From assembly GCF_020524545.1 (NCBI RefSeq), contig NZ_JAIVLG010000002.1, positions 620,001-684,000 of the forward strand: DNA of 64,000 bases, given 5' to 3'. A program made the position numbers and the translations under genes. Source of the DNA: Microbacterium paraoxydans (lineage in GTDB: Bacteria > Actinomycetota > Actinomycetes > Actinomycetales > Microbacteriaceae). Under the pieces are notes generated by a model, which saw only the letters and a list, made by a program, of their open reading frames with translations, was not told where the DNA came from and made no database searches. Positions 24,467 to 34,846 of this stretch are shown here, in pieces; positions within the stretch are counted from its first letter, which is position 1; every line of letters begins with the position of its first letter.

Positions 24467-25603
24467 TCATCCCCGGGCCGCATGCACGGAGTCTGTGACG
24501 AGTTCCGCGAGGTGTTCCGGCGCGCCGTCGGGGAGGACCTCCCTGCCGAAGGTGAATCGGACCGAGGTCTGCGCGACTTCGGCGGGCACGCCGCAGGCGA
24601 GGAGGACGTGCGAGGGATCGTCGCTTCCCGCCGCGCACGCCGACCCGCTCGAGGAGATGACGCCTCGGCGTTCCAGCTCGAGGAGCACCGATTCGCCGCT
24701 CGTGCCGGCGAAGGTGAAACTCGCCGTGCCGGGCAGACGGTGCGCGGGATCGCCGCTGAGGGCTGCTTCGGGGAGGCGGGAGAGCACTGAGGAGATGAAC
24801 CGTGCCGTGGTCGCGGCGACGCGGGGCGCCACAACCTCCCGCTCGCTCTCCGCGAGGTCCAGGGCGGTCGCCAGCGCGACGGCTCCGGCGACGTTCTCCG
24901 TTCCCGACCGACGCCCGCGTTCCTGACCACCACCGTGCAGCAACGGCTCCAGCGGTATGCGCCCCCGCACGGCCAGCGCACCGATGCCCTTGGGGGCGCC
25001 GAGCTTGTGACCGGCGATGGACACGGCGTCGGCGCCGAGATCGCTCAGCGGAAGCCACCCGGCTGATTGCACCGCATCGAGGTGGAGCGGTACGCGAGAA
25101 GCCCGGGCTGCGGATGCCAGCGCCGTCGCATCCTGGACCGTGCCCACCTCGTTGTTCGCATGACCGACGGAGACCAGCGCCGTGTCGCTTCTGATCGTCG
25201 CCGCGAGCGCCTCCGGTGTGATCCGACCGGCGTCGTCCACCGGCAGGACGGTCACCTCGACCGCGTGGAAGCGCCGAAGATAGTCGGCGGATTCCAGGAT
25301 CGACTCGTGTTCGATCGGGGAGATCACGAGATGCCGCTTCCCGGTCTCGAGGGCCGCGAGCGTGATGCCCTTCACCGCGAGGTTGTTCGCCTCTGTCCCT
25401 CCCGCGGTGAAGACCACATCTCCGGTTCGCACCCCCAGCACCCGCGCGACCCGGGCGCGGGCGTCGTCGAGCGCGCTCGCCGCCGCTTCGCCTGCCGTGT
25501 GATGGCTCGAGGGATTGCCGAACACTCCGCTCAGGTACGGGCGCATCGCGTCAAGCACCTCCGGACGCACCGGAGACGTCGCTGCATGGTCGAGGTAGAG
25601 CAC
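24467..25603 (-). CDS. nadS: Cysteine desulfurase, NAD-operon type
   Basis: A 378-residue PLP-dependent NifS/IscS-like desulfurase. The PLP Lys is K200 in SIAGHKLGAPKG; the persulfide Cys is C323 in SGSACAAG; HHTAGEAA near residue 35 is also typical. Last gene of the nad operon, five bases after nadC, so it probably supplies sulfur for the 4Fe-4S cluster of NadA, the role given to NadS in the corynebacterial nadA-nadC-nadS operon. Confidence 0.88.
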   Translation of the reverse strand: MLYLDHAATSPVRPEVLDAMRPYLSGVFGNPSSHHTAGEAAASALDDARARVARVLGVRTGDVVFTAGGTEANNLAVKGITLAALETGKRHLVISPIEHESILESADYLRRFHAVEVTVLPVDDAGRITPEALAATIRSDTALVSVGHANNEVGTVQDATALASAARASRVPLHLDAVQSAGWLPLSDLGADAVSIAGHKLGAPKGIGALAVRGRIPLEPLLHGGGQERGRRSGTENVAGAVALATALDLAESEREVVAPRVAATTARFISSVLSRLPEAALSGDPAHRLPGTASFTFAGTSGESVLLELERRGVISSSGSACAAGSDDPSHVLLACGVPAEVAQTSVRFTFGREVLPDGAPEHLAELVTDSVHAARG

Positions 25604-25608
25604 GGCGC

Positions 25609-26460
25609 TCAGTCGATCCGCAGATCCAGGCCGAGGTCGAGGGCACGGGCCGAGTGGGTCAGTGCCCCGACCGAGATCACATCCACGCCGGTGCGTGCGA
25701 TGTCGGCGACGGTGTCGAGGCTGACCCCACCGGAGGCTTCGACCGTCGCCCGCCCGCCGATCACGGCGACGCCCGCACGCAGATCGTCGAGGGAGAAGTT
25801 GTCGAGCAGCACGGTGTGTGCCCCGCCGTCGAGGACGGCGGGGATCTGGTCGAGCCTGTCGACTTCGACGACGATGTGCGTGGTGTGCGGAAGACGCGAC
25901 AGCGCCTGGCGCAGAGCGGTTGCGAGGTCGAGGCCCGATCGGGTGAGCACGGCCAGGTGGTTGTCCTTGGCCATCACCGCGTCCGACAGCGAGTATCGGT
26001 GGTTGCGCCCGCCACCCGACTCGACCGCATGCCGCTCGAAGGCGCGCAGCCCCGGCGTGGTCTTGCGGGTGTCGGCGATGCGCGCATCCGTCCCCTCGAT
26101 CGCGCTGACGTACGTCGCGGTGAGAGTCGCGATGCCGCTCATCCGTTGCGCGAAGTTCAGCGCCACCCGTTCGGCCGTCAGGATGCTGCGTGCCGAACCC
26201 GAAACGGAGGCCAGGACGTCCCCCGCGCCGAACTCGTCGCCGTCGCCGACGTGCACGTCGACGACGAGCTCCTCATCGGTGAGGGCGAAGGCGGCGGCGA
26301 AGACCGCACCACCGCTGAACACCCCGGGTTCGCGGGCGACGAGGTCGGCCGTGGCCGTCGCCTCCACCGGGATCAGGGTGGTGCTGGTGAGGTCGCCCCA
26401 GGGGGCGTCTTCTTCGAGGGCCGCTCCGACGATGCGGTTCAGGGTGGCGCGGGTGAGCAT
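25609..26460 (-). CDS. nadC: Nicotinate-nucleotide pyrophosphorylase (carboxylating)
   Basis: Converts quinolinate and PRPP to nicotinate mononucleotide, the third step of de novo NAD synthesis. The 283 residues include EEDAPWGDLTSTTL near the start, RKTTPGLRAFERHAV with the quinolinate-binding Arg and Lys, GGGRNHRYSLSDAVMAKDNH, and ASGGVSLDTV near the end. The start at 26460 overlaps the nadB stop by one base (TGATG). Length is normal. Confidence 0.95.
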   Translation of the reverse strand: MLTRATLNRIVGAALEEDAPWGDLTSTTLIPVEATATADLVAREPGVFSGGAVFAAAFALTDEELVVDVHVGDGDEFGAGDVLASVSGSARSILTAERVALNFAQRMSGIATLTATYVSAIEGTDARIADTRKTTPGLRAFERHAVESGGGRNHRYSLSDAVMAKDNHLAVLTRSGLDLATALRQALSRLPHTTHIVVEVDRLDQIPAVLDGGAHTVLLDNFSLDDLRAGVAVIGGRATVEASGGVSLDTVADIARTGVDVISVGALTHSARALDLGLDLRID

Positions 26461-27983
26461 CAGACGGTCTCCAGGATCGATGAGCGGTCGCGGGACCACG
26501 GGAGTGCTTCAGGTGCGGGGGCGTCGACTCGATGGTGGGCGCCGACCGACGTGGTGCGGGCGAGGGCGGCGGCCGCGGTGGCCTCGGCGAGCAGCAGCAG
26601 GTTCGCGTCCTCATGCTCCATGGCCGTGGCCGGAGCGGGGACGGATGCGGCCCAGGCGCGCACGGTGGCCTGGGCACGGGCGAGTTGCGCGCCGGAGCGC
26701 AGGAGACCGACATCCTCCCACATCAGCTGTTGCAGGCCGCCGCGAGTGAAGGCGGGCGGCGCAGACGAGAGGGGCGCCGGTTCGCGGACTGCCGCGCGAG
26801 ACGGTTCCGGGGAGATCGGGCGCCAGGGAGTCGTGAGCGCGGCGGCGGCGCGGGCGCCGAAGACGGCTCCCTCCAGCAGGGAGTTCGAGGCCAGTCGGTT
26901 CGCGCCGTGGACGCCGGTGCGCGCGACCTCACCAACCGCATAGAGCCCGGGGACCGTGGTGCGGCCATCGAGATCGGTGACGACGCCGCCCATCAGGTAG
27001 TGCGCGGCCGGAGTGACGGGGATGGGCTCGCTCGACCAGTCGTATCCGCGTTCCCTCGTCACGCGATCGATGGTAGGGAACCGCGCGGCCAGTGTCTCGG
27101 CGTCCAGCATGGTGGCGTCGAGGCGCACGGGTGCCGCCTGGATCCCTGCTTGCCGGGCTATGGCGCGCGACACGACGTCCCTCGGAGCGAGTTCACCGTC
27201 CGTGTGGCTGTCGAAGGCGAACCGACGGCCGCCGTCATCGATCAGAGTCGCGCCCTCGCCCCGCACTGCCTCCGAGACGAGGAACGCCGGACCGGTCGCC
27301 AGGATCGTCGGATGGAACTGGATGAACTCGAGGTCGGCGACAGCCGCTCCCGCACGCAGAGCCGCGGCGATGCCGTCGCCCGTCGCGCCGCGAGGGTTCG
27401 TCGTATGCGCGTAGAGCTGGCCGGCGCCACCGGTCGCGAGGATCACGGCATCGGCGAAGACCTCGGCGATCTCCCCGCCGATGAGGAGGACGACTCCGCG
27501 CGCGGCGCCATCCGTGACGATCACCTCGGTCACGAGCGCCTGCTCGATGATGCTCATCGAAGTGCGCCGCACGGAAGCGACGAGCGCCGCGGAGATCGCG
27601 GCTCCCGTGGCGTCTCCGCCCGCGTGCACGATGCGGCCGTGGCTGTGCGCGGCCTCCCGTCCGAGCTGCAGTTCGCCGTCCGCCGTCCGGTCGAAAGCGA
27701 CACCCCGGCGGATCAGCTCTGCGATCCGCTCTGCCCCGTCGGTGACGAGCGCCCGCACCGCCGCGTGGTCGGCGAGCCCTGCACCCGCGTCCATCGTGTC
27801 GTCCGCGTGCTGCCCGGCCGAGTCTCCCGGTCCGTAGACCCCGGCCACGCCGCCCTGTGCGAGTGCGGTGCAGCCGTCTCCGAGCGCGCCCTTGGTGACG
27901 ACCGTCACCGTGTGCCCGGCCTCCGCGGCGTGCAGCGCTGCGGTGAGTCCCGCGATGCCCGACCCGACGACGACGACGTTCAT
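26460..27983 (-). CDS. nadB: L-aspartate oxidase
   Basis: FAD-dependent oxidation of L-aspartate to iminoaspartate, the first step of NAD synthesis. The 507 residues begin with the FAD Rossmann motif VVVGSGIAGLTAALHAAEAG, continue with ALAQGGVAGVYG (typical of NadB), a central capping domain with HPTILATGPAFLVSEAVRGEGA, and TGVHGANRLASNSLLE near residue 345. The ATG overlaps the nadA stop by four bases. Assigned over the succinate dehydrogenase flavoprotein because of its nad neighbours. Confidence 0.93.
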   Translation of the reverse strand: MNVVVVGSGIAGLTAALHAAEAGHTVTVVTKGALGDGCTALAQGGVAGVYGPGDSAGQHADDTMDAGAGLADHAAVRALVTDGAERIAELIRRGVAFDRTADGELQLGREAAHSHGRIVHAGGDATGAAISAALVASVRRTSMSIIEQALVTEVIVTDGAARGVVLLIGGEIAEVFADAVILATGGAGQLYAHTTNPRGATGDGIAAALRAGAAVADLEFIQFHPTILATGPAFLVSEAVRGEGATLIDDGGRRFAFDSHTDGELAPRDVVSRAIARQAGIQAAPVRLDATMLDAETLAARFPTIDRVTRERGYDWSSEPIPVTPAAHYLMGGVVTDLDGRTTVPGLYAVGEVARTGVHGANRLASNSLLEGAVFGARAAAALTTPWRPISPEPSRAAVREPAPLSSAPPAFTRGGLQQLMWEDVGLLRSGAQLARAQATVRAWAASVPAPATAMEHEDANLLLLAEATAAAALARTTSVGAHHRVDAPAPEALPWSRDRSSILETV

Positions 27984-29317
27984 CGCGCGCCTGCGGTCAC
28001 CGGTGGCTTGGCGGCGAGCATCCGCTCCAGCGCCACCCGCGCGGGGTCGGCGACGTCGCCCGAGACCGTGATCCGGTTCGGGGTGCGGCCCGCAACGAGT
28101 TCCTCCAGCACCCAGGCCAGGTAGCCGGGGTGGATGCGGTACATCGTCGAACAGGGGCAGACGACGGGGTCGAGGCAGAAGATCTCGTGCTGCGGATACT
28201 GCGCCGCGAGGCGTCGGACGAGATTGATCTCGGTGCCGATCGCGAAGGCGGAGGGCTCGGTCGCCGAGTCGATCGCCCGCCGGATGTACTCGGTCGAGCC
28301 GGCCTCGTCGGCGGCATCGACGACTTCCATCGGGCACTCGGGGTGCACGATCACACGTACGCCGGGGTGTTCAGCGCGGGCCTGCTCGATCTGGCCGACG
28401 GTGAAGCGCCGGTGTACCGAGCAGAAGCCGTGCCACAGGATCACCCGAGAGTCCAGGAGCTGCTCGGCGGACGAACCGCCGAGCGCTCGCCGCGGGTTCC
28501 ACATCGGCATCTGCTCGAGTGGGACGCCCATCGCCTTCGCCGTGTTGCGGCCCAGATGCTGGTCGGGGAAGAACAGCACGCGGCGGCCGCGCTCGAAGGC
28601 CCACTCGAGCACGGTCTGGGCGTTCGACGATGTGCAGACGATCCCGCCGTGTCGACCGACGAAGCCCTTGATCGCCGCGGAGGAGTTCATGTAGGTCACC
28701 GGGATCACCGGGACCCGGCCTTCGGTGTCTGTGGCCTCGAGGTCGCCGAAGACCTCCTCGAGCTGTTCCCAGCACTCCTCGACCTGGTCGATGTCGGCCA
28801 TGTCGGCCATGGAGCAACCCGCCGCGAGGTTCGGGAGGATCACCGCCTGGTCGGGCTGGGAGAGCAGGTCGGCGGTCTCGGCCATGAAGTGCACGCCGCA
28901 GAACACGATCGCCTCGGCATCGGCCCGGCCCTTGGCCGCGGTGGCGAGCTGGAAGGAGTCACCGACGTAGTCCGCGTGCTGGACGACCTCCTCGCGCTGA
29001 TAGAAGTGGCCGAGGATGACGACCCGGTCGCCGAGCGTCTCCTTGGCCGTGCGGATCCGTCCGTCGAGCTCTTCCTCGGATGCCTCCCGGTACGCGGCGG
29101 GCAGCTCGCCCTGTCGCGGCGCTCCGGTCGGGATGACGTCGCCCATCGAGGAACCGGGTCCGTACCCGGGACGCGCGTCGAAGTCCCAGGGCCCGGCGGC
29201 GAGGTCTGTGGCGCAGGTGGCGTCGGTCGACGCGCCGGTGACGATCGCCTGGATCGCATGGTCCACCGAGGGGTCCAACGGGGGAACGGCGGGAGCGGGT
29301 ACGAAGGTGATGCTCAT
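27980..29317 (-). CDS. nadA: Quinolinate synthase
   Basis: 4Fe-4S enzyme that condenses iminoaspartate with dihydroxyacetone phosphate to quinolinate. The 445-residue protein is of the long actinobacterial type. Signatures are ILGHFYQREEVVQHADYVGDS, FCGVHFMAETADLL (first cluster Cys), HPECPMEVV, and CLDPVVCPCSTMYRIHPG with the last cluster Cys. ATG at 29317 overlaps the nrtR stop (ATGA). The N-terminal 60 residues before the conserved core are an extension of unclear role. Confidence 0.95.
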   Translation of the reverse strand: MSITFVPAPAVPPLDPSVDHAIQAIVTGASTDATCATDLAAGPWDFDARPGYGPGSSMGDVIPTGAPRQGELPAAYREASEEELDGRIRTAKETLGDRVVILGHFYQREEVVQHADYVGDSFQLATAAKGRADAEAIVFCGVHFMAETADLLSQPDQAVILPNLAAGCSMADMADIDQVEECWEQLEEVFGDLEATDTEGRVPVIPVTYMNSSAAIKGFVGRHGGIVCTSSNAQTVLEWAFERGRRVLFFPDQHLGRNTAKAMGVPLEQMPMWNPRRALGGSSAEQLLDSRVILWHGFCSVHRRFTVGQIEQARAEHPGVRVIVHPECPMEVVDAADEAGSTEYIRRAIDSATEPSAFAIGTEINLVRRLAAQYPQHEIFCLDPVVCPCSTMYRIHPGYLAWVLEELVAGRTPNRITVSGDVADPARVALERMLAAKPPVTAGAR

Positions 29318-30030
29318 CGGGTGCTCGTTTCTTCGGGACCGAGCGGGCCGCGGTCGGCCAGCTCGACATCGGTGTTGTCGCGGTACAGACGTGCAGGACG
29401 ATGACTTCCGGTACGGAAGCGGTCGGTGGGGAGGAGTTTTCCGGCGGCCTCGACCTGGCGGCGGAAGTTGGCCGGGTCGAGGGTCCGGCCGAGGATCGAC
29501 TCGTAGGCCTCTCGGAGCTCGGCGAGCGTGAACTCCTCGGGGAGGAAACCCTGGGCGACCCGGCTGTAGCCGACCTTGTTGCGCAGTCGCCACAGCGCGT
29601 ATTCGACGATCTCGGAGTGATCGAAAGCCAGTCGGGGCAGCTGGTCGACGTCGAACCAGCGGACGTTCTCGGGGGCGCGGCCGGAGGCCTGGTGCGCAGC
29701 GATCTGGGCCGTCACGTCGTCCTGGCGGAGCAGCGCCCAGTACACGATCGAGACGACTCGGGTGGGGGAGCGGTCGACCGCACCGAAGGCGTAGAGCTGC
29801 TCCAGGTAGCTGGGCGCGAGGCCGGTGGTCTCCGCGAGCGTGCGTGCCGCTGCGTCGACGGGCGATTCGGCGACGGTCAGCCAGCCGCCGGGAAGTGCCC
29901 ACTGCTGCGCGTACGGCTCGCGGGTGCGCAGGACGAGCGGCAGGGCGAGTCGCGCTCGCCCGTCATCCGTGCGTCGCAACGTCAGGATGACCGTCGAGAC
30001 GGCGACCCGGATGTCACTGCTTTGAGTCAT
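29314..30030 (-). CDS. nrtR: Nudix-related transcriptional regulator of NAD synthesis
   Basis: A 238-residue regulator with an N-terminal Nudix-like domain (ALPGGWLTVAESPVDAAARTL near residues 49-70, without a complete catalytic Nudix box) and a C-terminal winged helix (about 155-220: FTLAELREAYESILGR). It matches the NrtR/NdnR family that represses nad genes in response to ADP-ribose or NAD level. It is first in the operon and directly coupled to nadA. Two CTTAGTG repeats overlap its promoter, so it probably represses itself. Confidence 0.88.
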   Translation of the reverse strand: MTQSSDIRVAVSTVILTLRRTDDGRARLALPLVLRTREPYAQQWALPGGWLTVAESPVDAAARTLAETTGLAPSYLEQLYAFGAVDRSPTRVVSIVYWALLRQDDVTAQIAAHQASGRAPENVRWFDVDQLPRLAFDHSEIVEYALWRLRNKVGYSRVAQGFLPEEFTLAELREAYESILGRTLDPANFRRQVEAAGKLLPTDRFRTGSHRPARLYRDNTDVELADRGPLGPEETSTR

Positions 30031-30053
30031 TGACACCTTAACCTCCGTGAACG

Positions 30054-30080
30054 ATCTTAGTGTCACGCAGACCCTTAGTG
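30054..30080 (-). promoter_or_regulatory. nad operon promoter with repeated CTTAGTG sites
   Basis: On the minus strand a TAAGAT box (30059-30054) lies 23 bases before the nrtR ATG. CTTAGTG occurs in direct orientation at 30056-30062 and 30074-30080, 18 bases apart, the first overlapping the -10 box. They are candidate operator half-sites for the Nudix regulator. The assignment rests on position only. Confidence 0.4.
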
Positions 30081-30140
30081 CGCACATGTGACGCGGATTC
30101 GCGCCGAGTCCGAAACGTTATCTGCGTTGCGTAGGGAGGC

Positions 30141-30186
30141 TTGTTCACCGGTGTCGGGTTTGTTAGGTTACTGTCCTAACAAACCC
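30141..30186 (+). promoter_or_regulatory. Promoter with overlapping 12-bp palindrome
   Basis: TTGTTC (30141-30146), 17 bases, TAGGTT (30164-30169) form a good promoter for the ABC operon starting at 30299. GGGTTTGTTAGG (30156-30167) and CCTAACAAACCC (30175-30186) are a perfect AT-rich inverted repeat spanning the -10 box and the expected start of transcription, as a repressor operator would. Confidence 0.5.
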
Positions 30187-30223
30187 CTTCGTGGTGGCCA
30201 GCCGGTCGCCTCCCGGGGCCCGC

Positions 30224-30243
30224 GAACCCCACACACGGGGTTC
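30224..30243 (+). promoter_or_regulatory. Leader hairpin of the first ABC operon
   Basis: GAACCCC (30224-30230) and GGGGTTC (30237-30243) around ACACAC, in the 120-base leader before the start at 30299. It may affect mRNA stability or translation. Confidence 0.3.
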
Positions 30244-30298
30244 TGCTCCATCCGGAGCGATCCCTCCTGCAGTGCAGCACCGAGAGGAAACAAGAGAA

Positions 30299-31990
30299 AT
30301 GATCCGAAACGGAAAGCGCAAGCTCGCGCTCACCGCCATCGCCGGAGCATCCGTCCTCGCCCTGGGCCTCACCGCCTGTGGCACCGGCGGCAGCGGCGAT
30401 GACAACGCCGACAGCGACCGGGCGCTTCGTGTCTGGGCCGGCAGCCAGACACCGATCACCGCGAACTACAACCCGTTCGCACCGACGGTGCTCCACGGGG
30501 CGCTCGGCCCGATCTACGAGCCGCTGTTCTTCTACAACAAGACGGCGGACACGGAGCCCGTCGGCCTGATCGGCGACTCGTTCGAGTACAACGAAGACGG
30601 CACGGCGATCACGATCACCATCAAGCCCGACCTCACCTGGAGCGACGGCGAGCCGCTCACCGCGGAAGACGTCGCGTTCTCCTTCAACTACGAGGCCAAC
30701 AACCCCGAGGGCAACGGTCTGATCTCGGCCGAGGCCACCGACGACACCACCGTCGTGCTGACCTACTCGTCGGCGCAGTACACGACCGAGTTCCAGCGTC
30801 TGGGCTCGACCTACATCCTTCCCGAGCACATCTGGGCCGACATCACCGACTTCGCGAACTTCACGAACGAAGAACCCGTCGGGTCCGGCGCCTACGTCGT
30901 CGACAAGACCACGAGCGAGTCCTACACCCTCGTCGCGAACGAGAACTTCCGCGATGCCGACAAGCTCGGCGTCAAGAAGGTCCAGTACATCGCGGTCGAC
31001 AACAACCAGACCGCTCAGGACCTGCTCGCCGCGGGCAAGCTGGACTGGACGGGCATGTTCATCCCGAACCCGGACGACGTGACCGGCAACGGGAAGATCG
31101 ACTGGATCAACACCCCGCAGGACCCCACCGTCCTGTACACCTGCTCGAACGCCGACCTCGGCTGCACCGGTCCGCAGACCGACGTCGCCGTGCGCCAGGC
31201 GCTCAACGTCGCCATCGACCGCGCCACGATCAAGGACAAGGCGTTCGTCGGTCTGACCGGTGACATCTCGCCGACGTTCGCCCTGCTGCCGCGCGACGAG
31301 AAGTGGGTCGCGGACCCGGCCAACGAGGTCAGCCCGCAGGAGGCGAACGTCGCCGAGGCGGGGGAGATCCTCGAGGCGGCCGGCTACACCAAGGGCTCCA
31401 GCGGCATCTATGAGAAGGACGGCGTGCCTCTCGAGCTGACCCTCACGTCGGTCGACGGATGGACGGACTACAACGACGCCGCGAAGCTGATCGCCGAGCA
31501 GGCCGAGGCCGCCGGTATCAAGATCACGGCCTCGACTGTCCAGTGGCAGGAGTTCTCCGATGCCCGGCAGGGTGGCGAGTTCCAGCTGATCGTCGGCGGT
31601 GTCATCGGCACCTCCGTGGCGGACCCGTTCCAGATCTACCGCGACTGGTTCGGTGGAACCACCGTCGAATCGACCAGCCCCGTGGGCACGGAGGTGCCGG
31701 CAGGCCGTTGGAACTTCAGCCGCTACAGCAACCCGGTGGTCGACACCGCGATCCAGGAAGCGATCAGCACGAACGACGAGGCGGAGAAGCAGGAGCTCTA
31801 CGGCACGATCCAGACCGAGATCGTGCGTGACCTGCCCTACATCCCGCTCGTCATCAACGCGACGCAGACCTTCTACAACACGAAGGACTTCACGGGCTGG
31901 CCGACCGAGGAGGACCTCTACGCCTTCCCGCCGTCCTGGGGCGCGATCGCGGCAGGCTACGTCCTGACGCAGCTGCAGCCGGTCAAGTAA
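30299..31990 (+). CDS. Family 5 ABC substrate-binding lipoprotein
   Basis: A 563-residue extracytoplasmic solute-binding protein of an Opp/Dpp-type importer. Signal sequence with lipobox LTAC (Cys near residue 27). The body has the SBP_bac_5 layout, for example GPIYEPLFFYNK and LTWSDGEPLTAEDVAFSF. The NPFAPT and YEPLFFYN motifs also occur in family 5 proteins that bind beta-glucan oligosaccharides, so the ligand could be a peptide or an oligosaccharide. It is the first gene of a five-gene operon and has its own strong promoter with a palindrome. Confidence 0.9.
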   Translation: MIRNGKRKLALTAIAGASVLALGLTACGTGGSGDDNADSDRALRVWAGSQTPITANYNPFAPTVLHGALGPIYEPLFFYNKTADTEPVGLIGDSFEYNEDGTAITITIKPDLTWSDGEPLTAEDVAFSFNYEANNPEGNGLISAEATDDTTVVLTYSSAQYTTEFQRLGSTYILPEHIWADITDFANFTNEEPVGSGAYVVDKTTSESYTLVANENFRDADKLGVKKVQYIAVDNNQTAQDLLAAGKLDWTGMFIPNPDDVTGNGKIDWINTPQDPTVLYTCSNADLGCTGPQTDVAVRQALNVAIDRATIKDKAFVGLTGDISPTFALLPRDEKWVADPANEVSPQEANVAEAGEILEAAGYTKGSSGIYEKDGVPLELTLTSVDGWTDYNDAAKLIAEQAEAAGIKITASTVQWQEFSDARQGGEFQLIVGGVIGTSVADPFQIYRDWFGGTTVESTSPVGTEVPAGRWNFSRYSNPVVDTAIQEAISTNDEAEKQELYGTIQTEIVRDLPYIPLVINATQTFYNTKDFTGWPTEEDLYAFPPSWGAIAAGYVLTQLQPVK

Positions 31991-32032
31991 CAAGAGAGGA
32001 GCCGGGGAAGAAGGAAGTCAGGAATCAGTGAC

Positions 32033-33028
32033 ATGAAGTTCTATGCACGAAGGATCGGGTTCTACGCGTTCACGCTCTGGGCCGCGATCTCCATCAACTT
32101 CCTTCTTCCCCGGCTCATGCCGGGGAACCCGGCCGACATCATGATCGCCAAGATGCAGCGGGCCGGCGGTGAGGTCTCCGAGACGGCGATCCGCAACATC
32201 AAGCTCCTGCTCGGCGGCGATGACTCCTCCCTCTGGGAGCAGTACCTGGCGTACTGGGGACGCATGTTCCAGGGCGACCTCGGCGTCTCGGTCACCAAGT
32301 TCCCCACGCCGGTCACCGAGCTCATCGCAGGTGCCCTCCCCTGGACGCTCATCCTCGTCGGCACCGCGACGGTCATCTCCTTCGTCCTCGGCGTCGTGCT
32401 CGGAGCCTGGGCAGGGTGGAAGCGCGGCACCTGGGTCGATCACCTGATCCCCGCCACCACCGTCCTCCAGTCGATCCCGTACTTCTGGATGGCCCTGATC
32501 CTGGTCGCCGTGTTCGCGGTCGGGCTCGGCTGGTTCCCGATCTTCGGCGGCTACGACGTCTTCGACTACCCGGACGGCCCCGAGCCGACGTGGGCGTTCT
32601 TCACCGATGCCGTCGCGCACGCGATCCTCCCGGCGATCACGATCGTGATCAGCTCGGTCGGTGGCTGGATGTTCGGCATGCGCAACATGATGGTGTCCAC
32701 GCTCGCCGAGGACTACGTGCTCACGGCGGAGGCGAAGGGGCTGCGTCCTCGTCGGATCATGACCACCTATGCCGCGCGCAACGCCGCGATCCCGTCGATC
32801 GCGGGCTTCTCGATCACGCTCGGCTTCGTCGTCGCCGGCTCCATCGTGATGGAGCAGGTCTTCACGTACCCGGGCATCGGCAAGCTGATGTTCCAGGCTG
32901 TGACCAACAACGACTACGCGCTCATGCAGGGGCTGTTCCTCGTGATCACCCTGACGGTGCTCGCCGCCAACTTCATCATGGACCTCGTCTATGGCTTCAT
33001 CGACCCGAGGGCTCGCCAGAATGTCTGA
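32033..33028 (+). CDS. ABC transporter permease, DppB-like
   Basis: A 331-residue inner-membrane permease with about six helices. It starts MKFYARRIGFYAFTLWAAIS and has the family end GFIDPRARQNV; the coupling EAA loop is around AEAKGLRPRRIMTTYAARNA. It forms the channel with the next gene product. Its last eight bases overlap the start of that gene. The 42-base gap after the binding-protein gene has no terminator. Confidence 0.92.
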   Translation: MKFYARRIGFYAFTLWAAISINFLLPRLMPGNPADIMIAKMQRAGGEVSETAIRNIKLLLGGDDSSLWEQYLAYWGRMFQGDLGVSVTKFPTPVTELIAGALPWTLILVGTATVISFVLGVVLGAWAGWKRGTWVDHLIPATTVLQSIPYFWMALILVAVFAVGLGWFPIFGGYDVFDYPDGPEPTWAFFTDAVAHAILPAITIVISSVGGWMFGMRNMMVSTLAEDYVLTAEAKGLRPRRIMTTYAARNAAIPSIAGFSITLGFVVAGSIVMEQVFTYPGIGKLMFQAVTNNDYALMQGLFLVITLTVLAANFIMDLVYGFIDPRARQNV

Positions 33029-33994
33029 CACGAAGAACCCGCTCCTGACGCAGGAGCCACCGACCACCGCGCCCGCCAGCACGATCTCGTTGGCCACGCA
33101 GCAAGGGCGCAAGCGCCGTCGGATCCTGCCCAGCACCTCACCCAAGTTCATCGTCGGCGCGAGCATCGTGGTGGCGATCGTGCTCTTCGCCATCATCGCG
33201 CCCTTGTTCACCCAGGATCCACGCAGCACCGCCAACCCGGCGCTCCAGCCGCCGTCTGCTGAGCACTGGCTCGGCACGACCAAGCTCGGCAACGACATGT
33301 TCGCCCAGCTCGCGATCGGTGCTCAGGGTTCACTGCTCATCGGTGTCACGGCCGGTGGCATCGCGATCATCCTCTCGCTCTTGTTCGGTGTCCTGGCGGG
33401 CTACCTGGGCGGATGGCGGGAAGACGGGCTGGCGCTTCTGACCAACGTGATGATCGTGATCCCCGGGCTGCCGCTCGTGATGGTGATCGCCTCCTTCGTC
33501 CCGCAGCGCAGCTGGCAGCTCGTCGCATTCGTGCTCGGCATCACGTCCTGGGCCGGCGCCGCCTACGTGCTGCGACTGCAGACACGGTCGCTGCGCACGA
33601 GGGACTACGTCTACGCCTCGAAGGTCGCCGGAGAGCGCTCCTTCCGCGTGATCCTGGTGGAGATCATGCCGAACCTGCTCCCGCTGCTCACCGCGCAGTT
33701 CCTCTTCGCCATCATCTTCGCGATCCTCGGCGAGGCGGGGCTGTCCTATCTCGGCCTCGGGCCCAACTCGTCGATCACGTGGGGGTCGATCCTCAACGAT
33801 GCCCAGTCAGGGCAGGCGCTCGGTCGCGGAGCATGGTGGTGGTTCGTGCCGCCCGGGCTCATGATCGCGCTGCTGGGCGCAGGGCTGTCGCTCATCAACT
33901 TCGCGATCGACGAGGTCATCAACCCGAAGCTGCGCAATGCGCCGGAAGCCGCGCGTCGTGTGCGCAAGGCCGCCAAGACCAAGGGAGTCACCGC

Positions 33995-33998
<4 letters not shown>
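33021..33998 (+). CDS. ABC transporter permease, DppC-like
   Basis: A 325-residue permease with a cytoplasmic N-terminal stretch of about 40 residues, then about six helices. The EAA loop is in ASKVAGERSFRVILVEIMPNLLP. ATG at 33021 overlaps the upstream gene by eight bases, and the stop overlaps the next ATG (ATGA), so stoichiometry is coupled. Confidence 0.92.
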
Positions 33999-34842
<844 letters not shown>

Positions 34843-34846
<4 letters not shown>

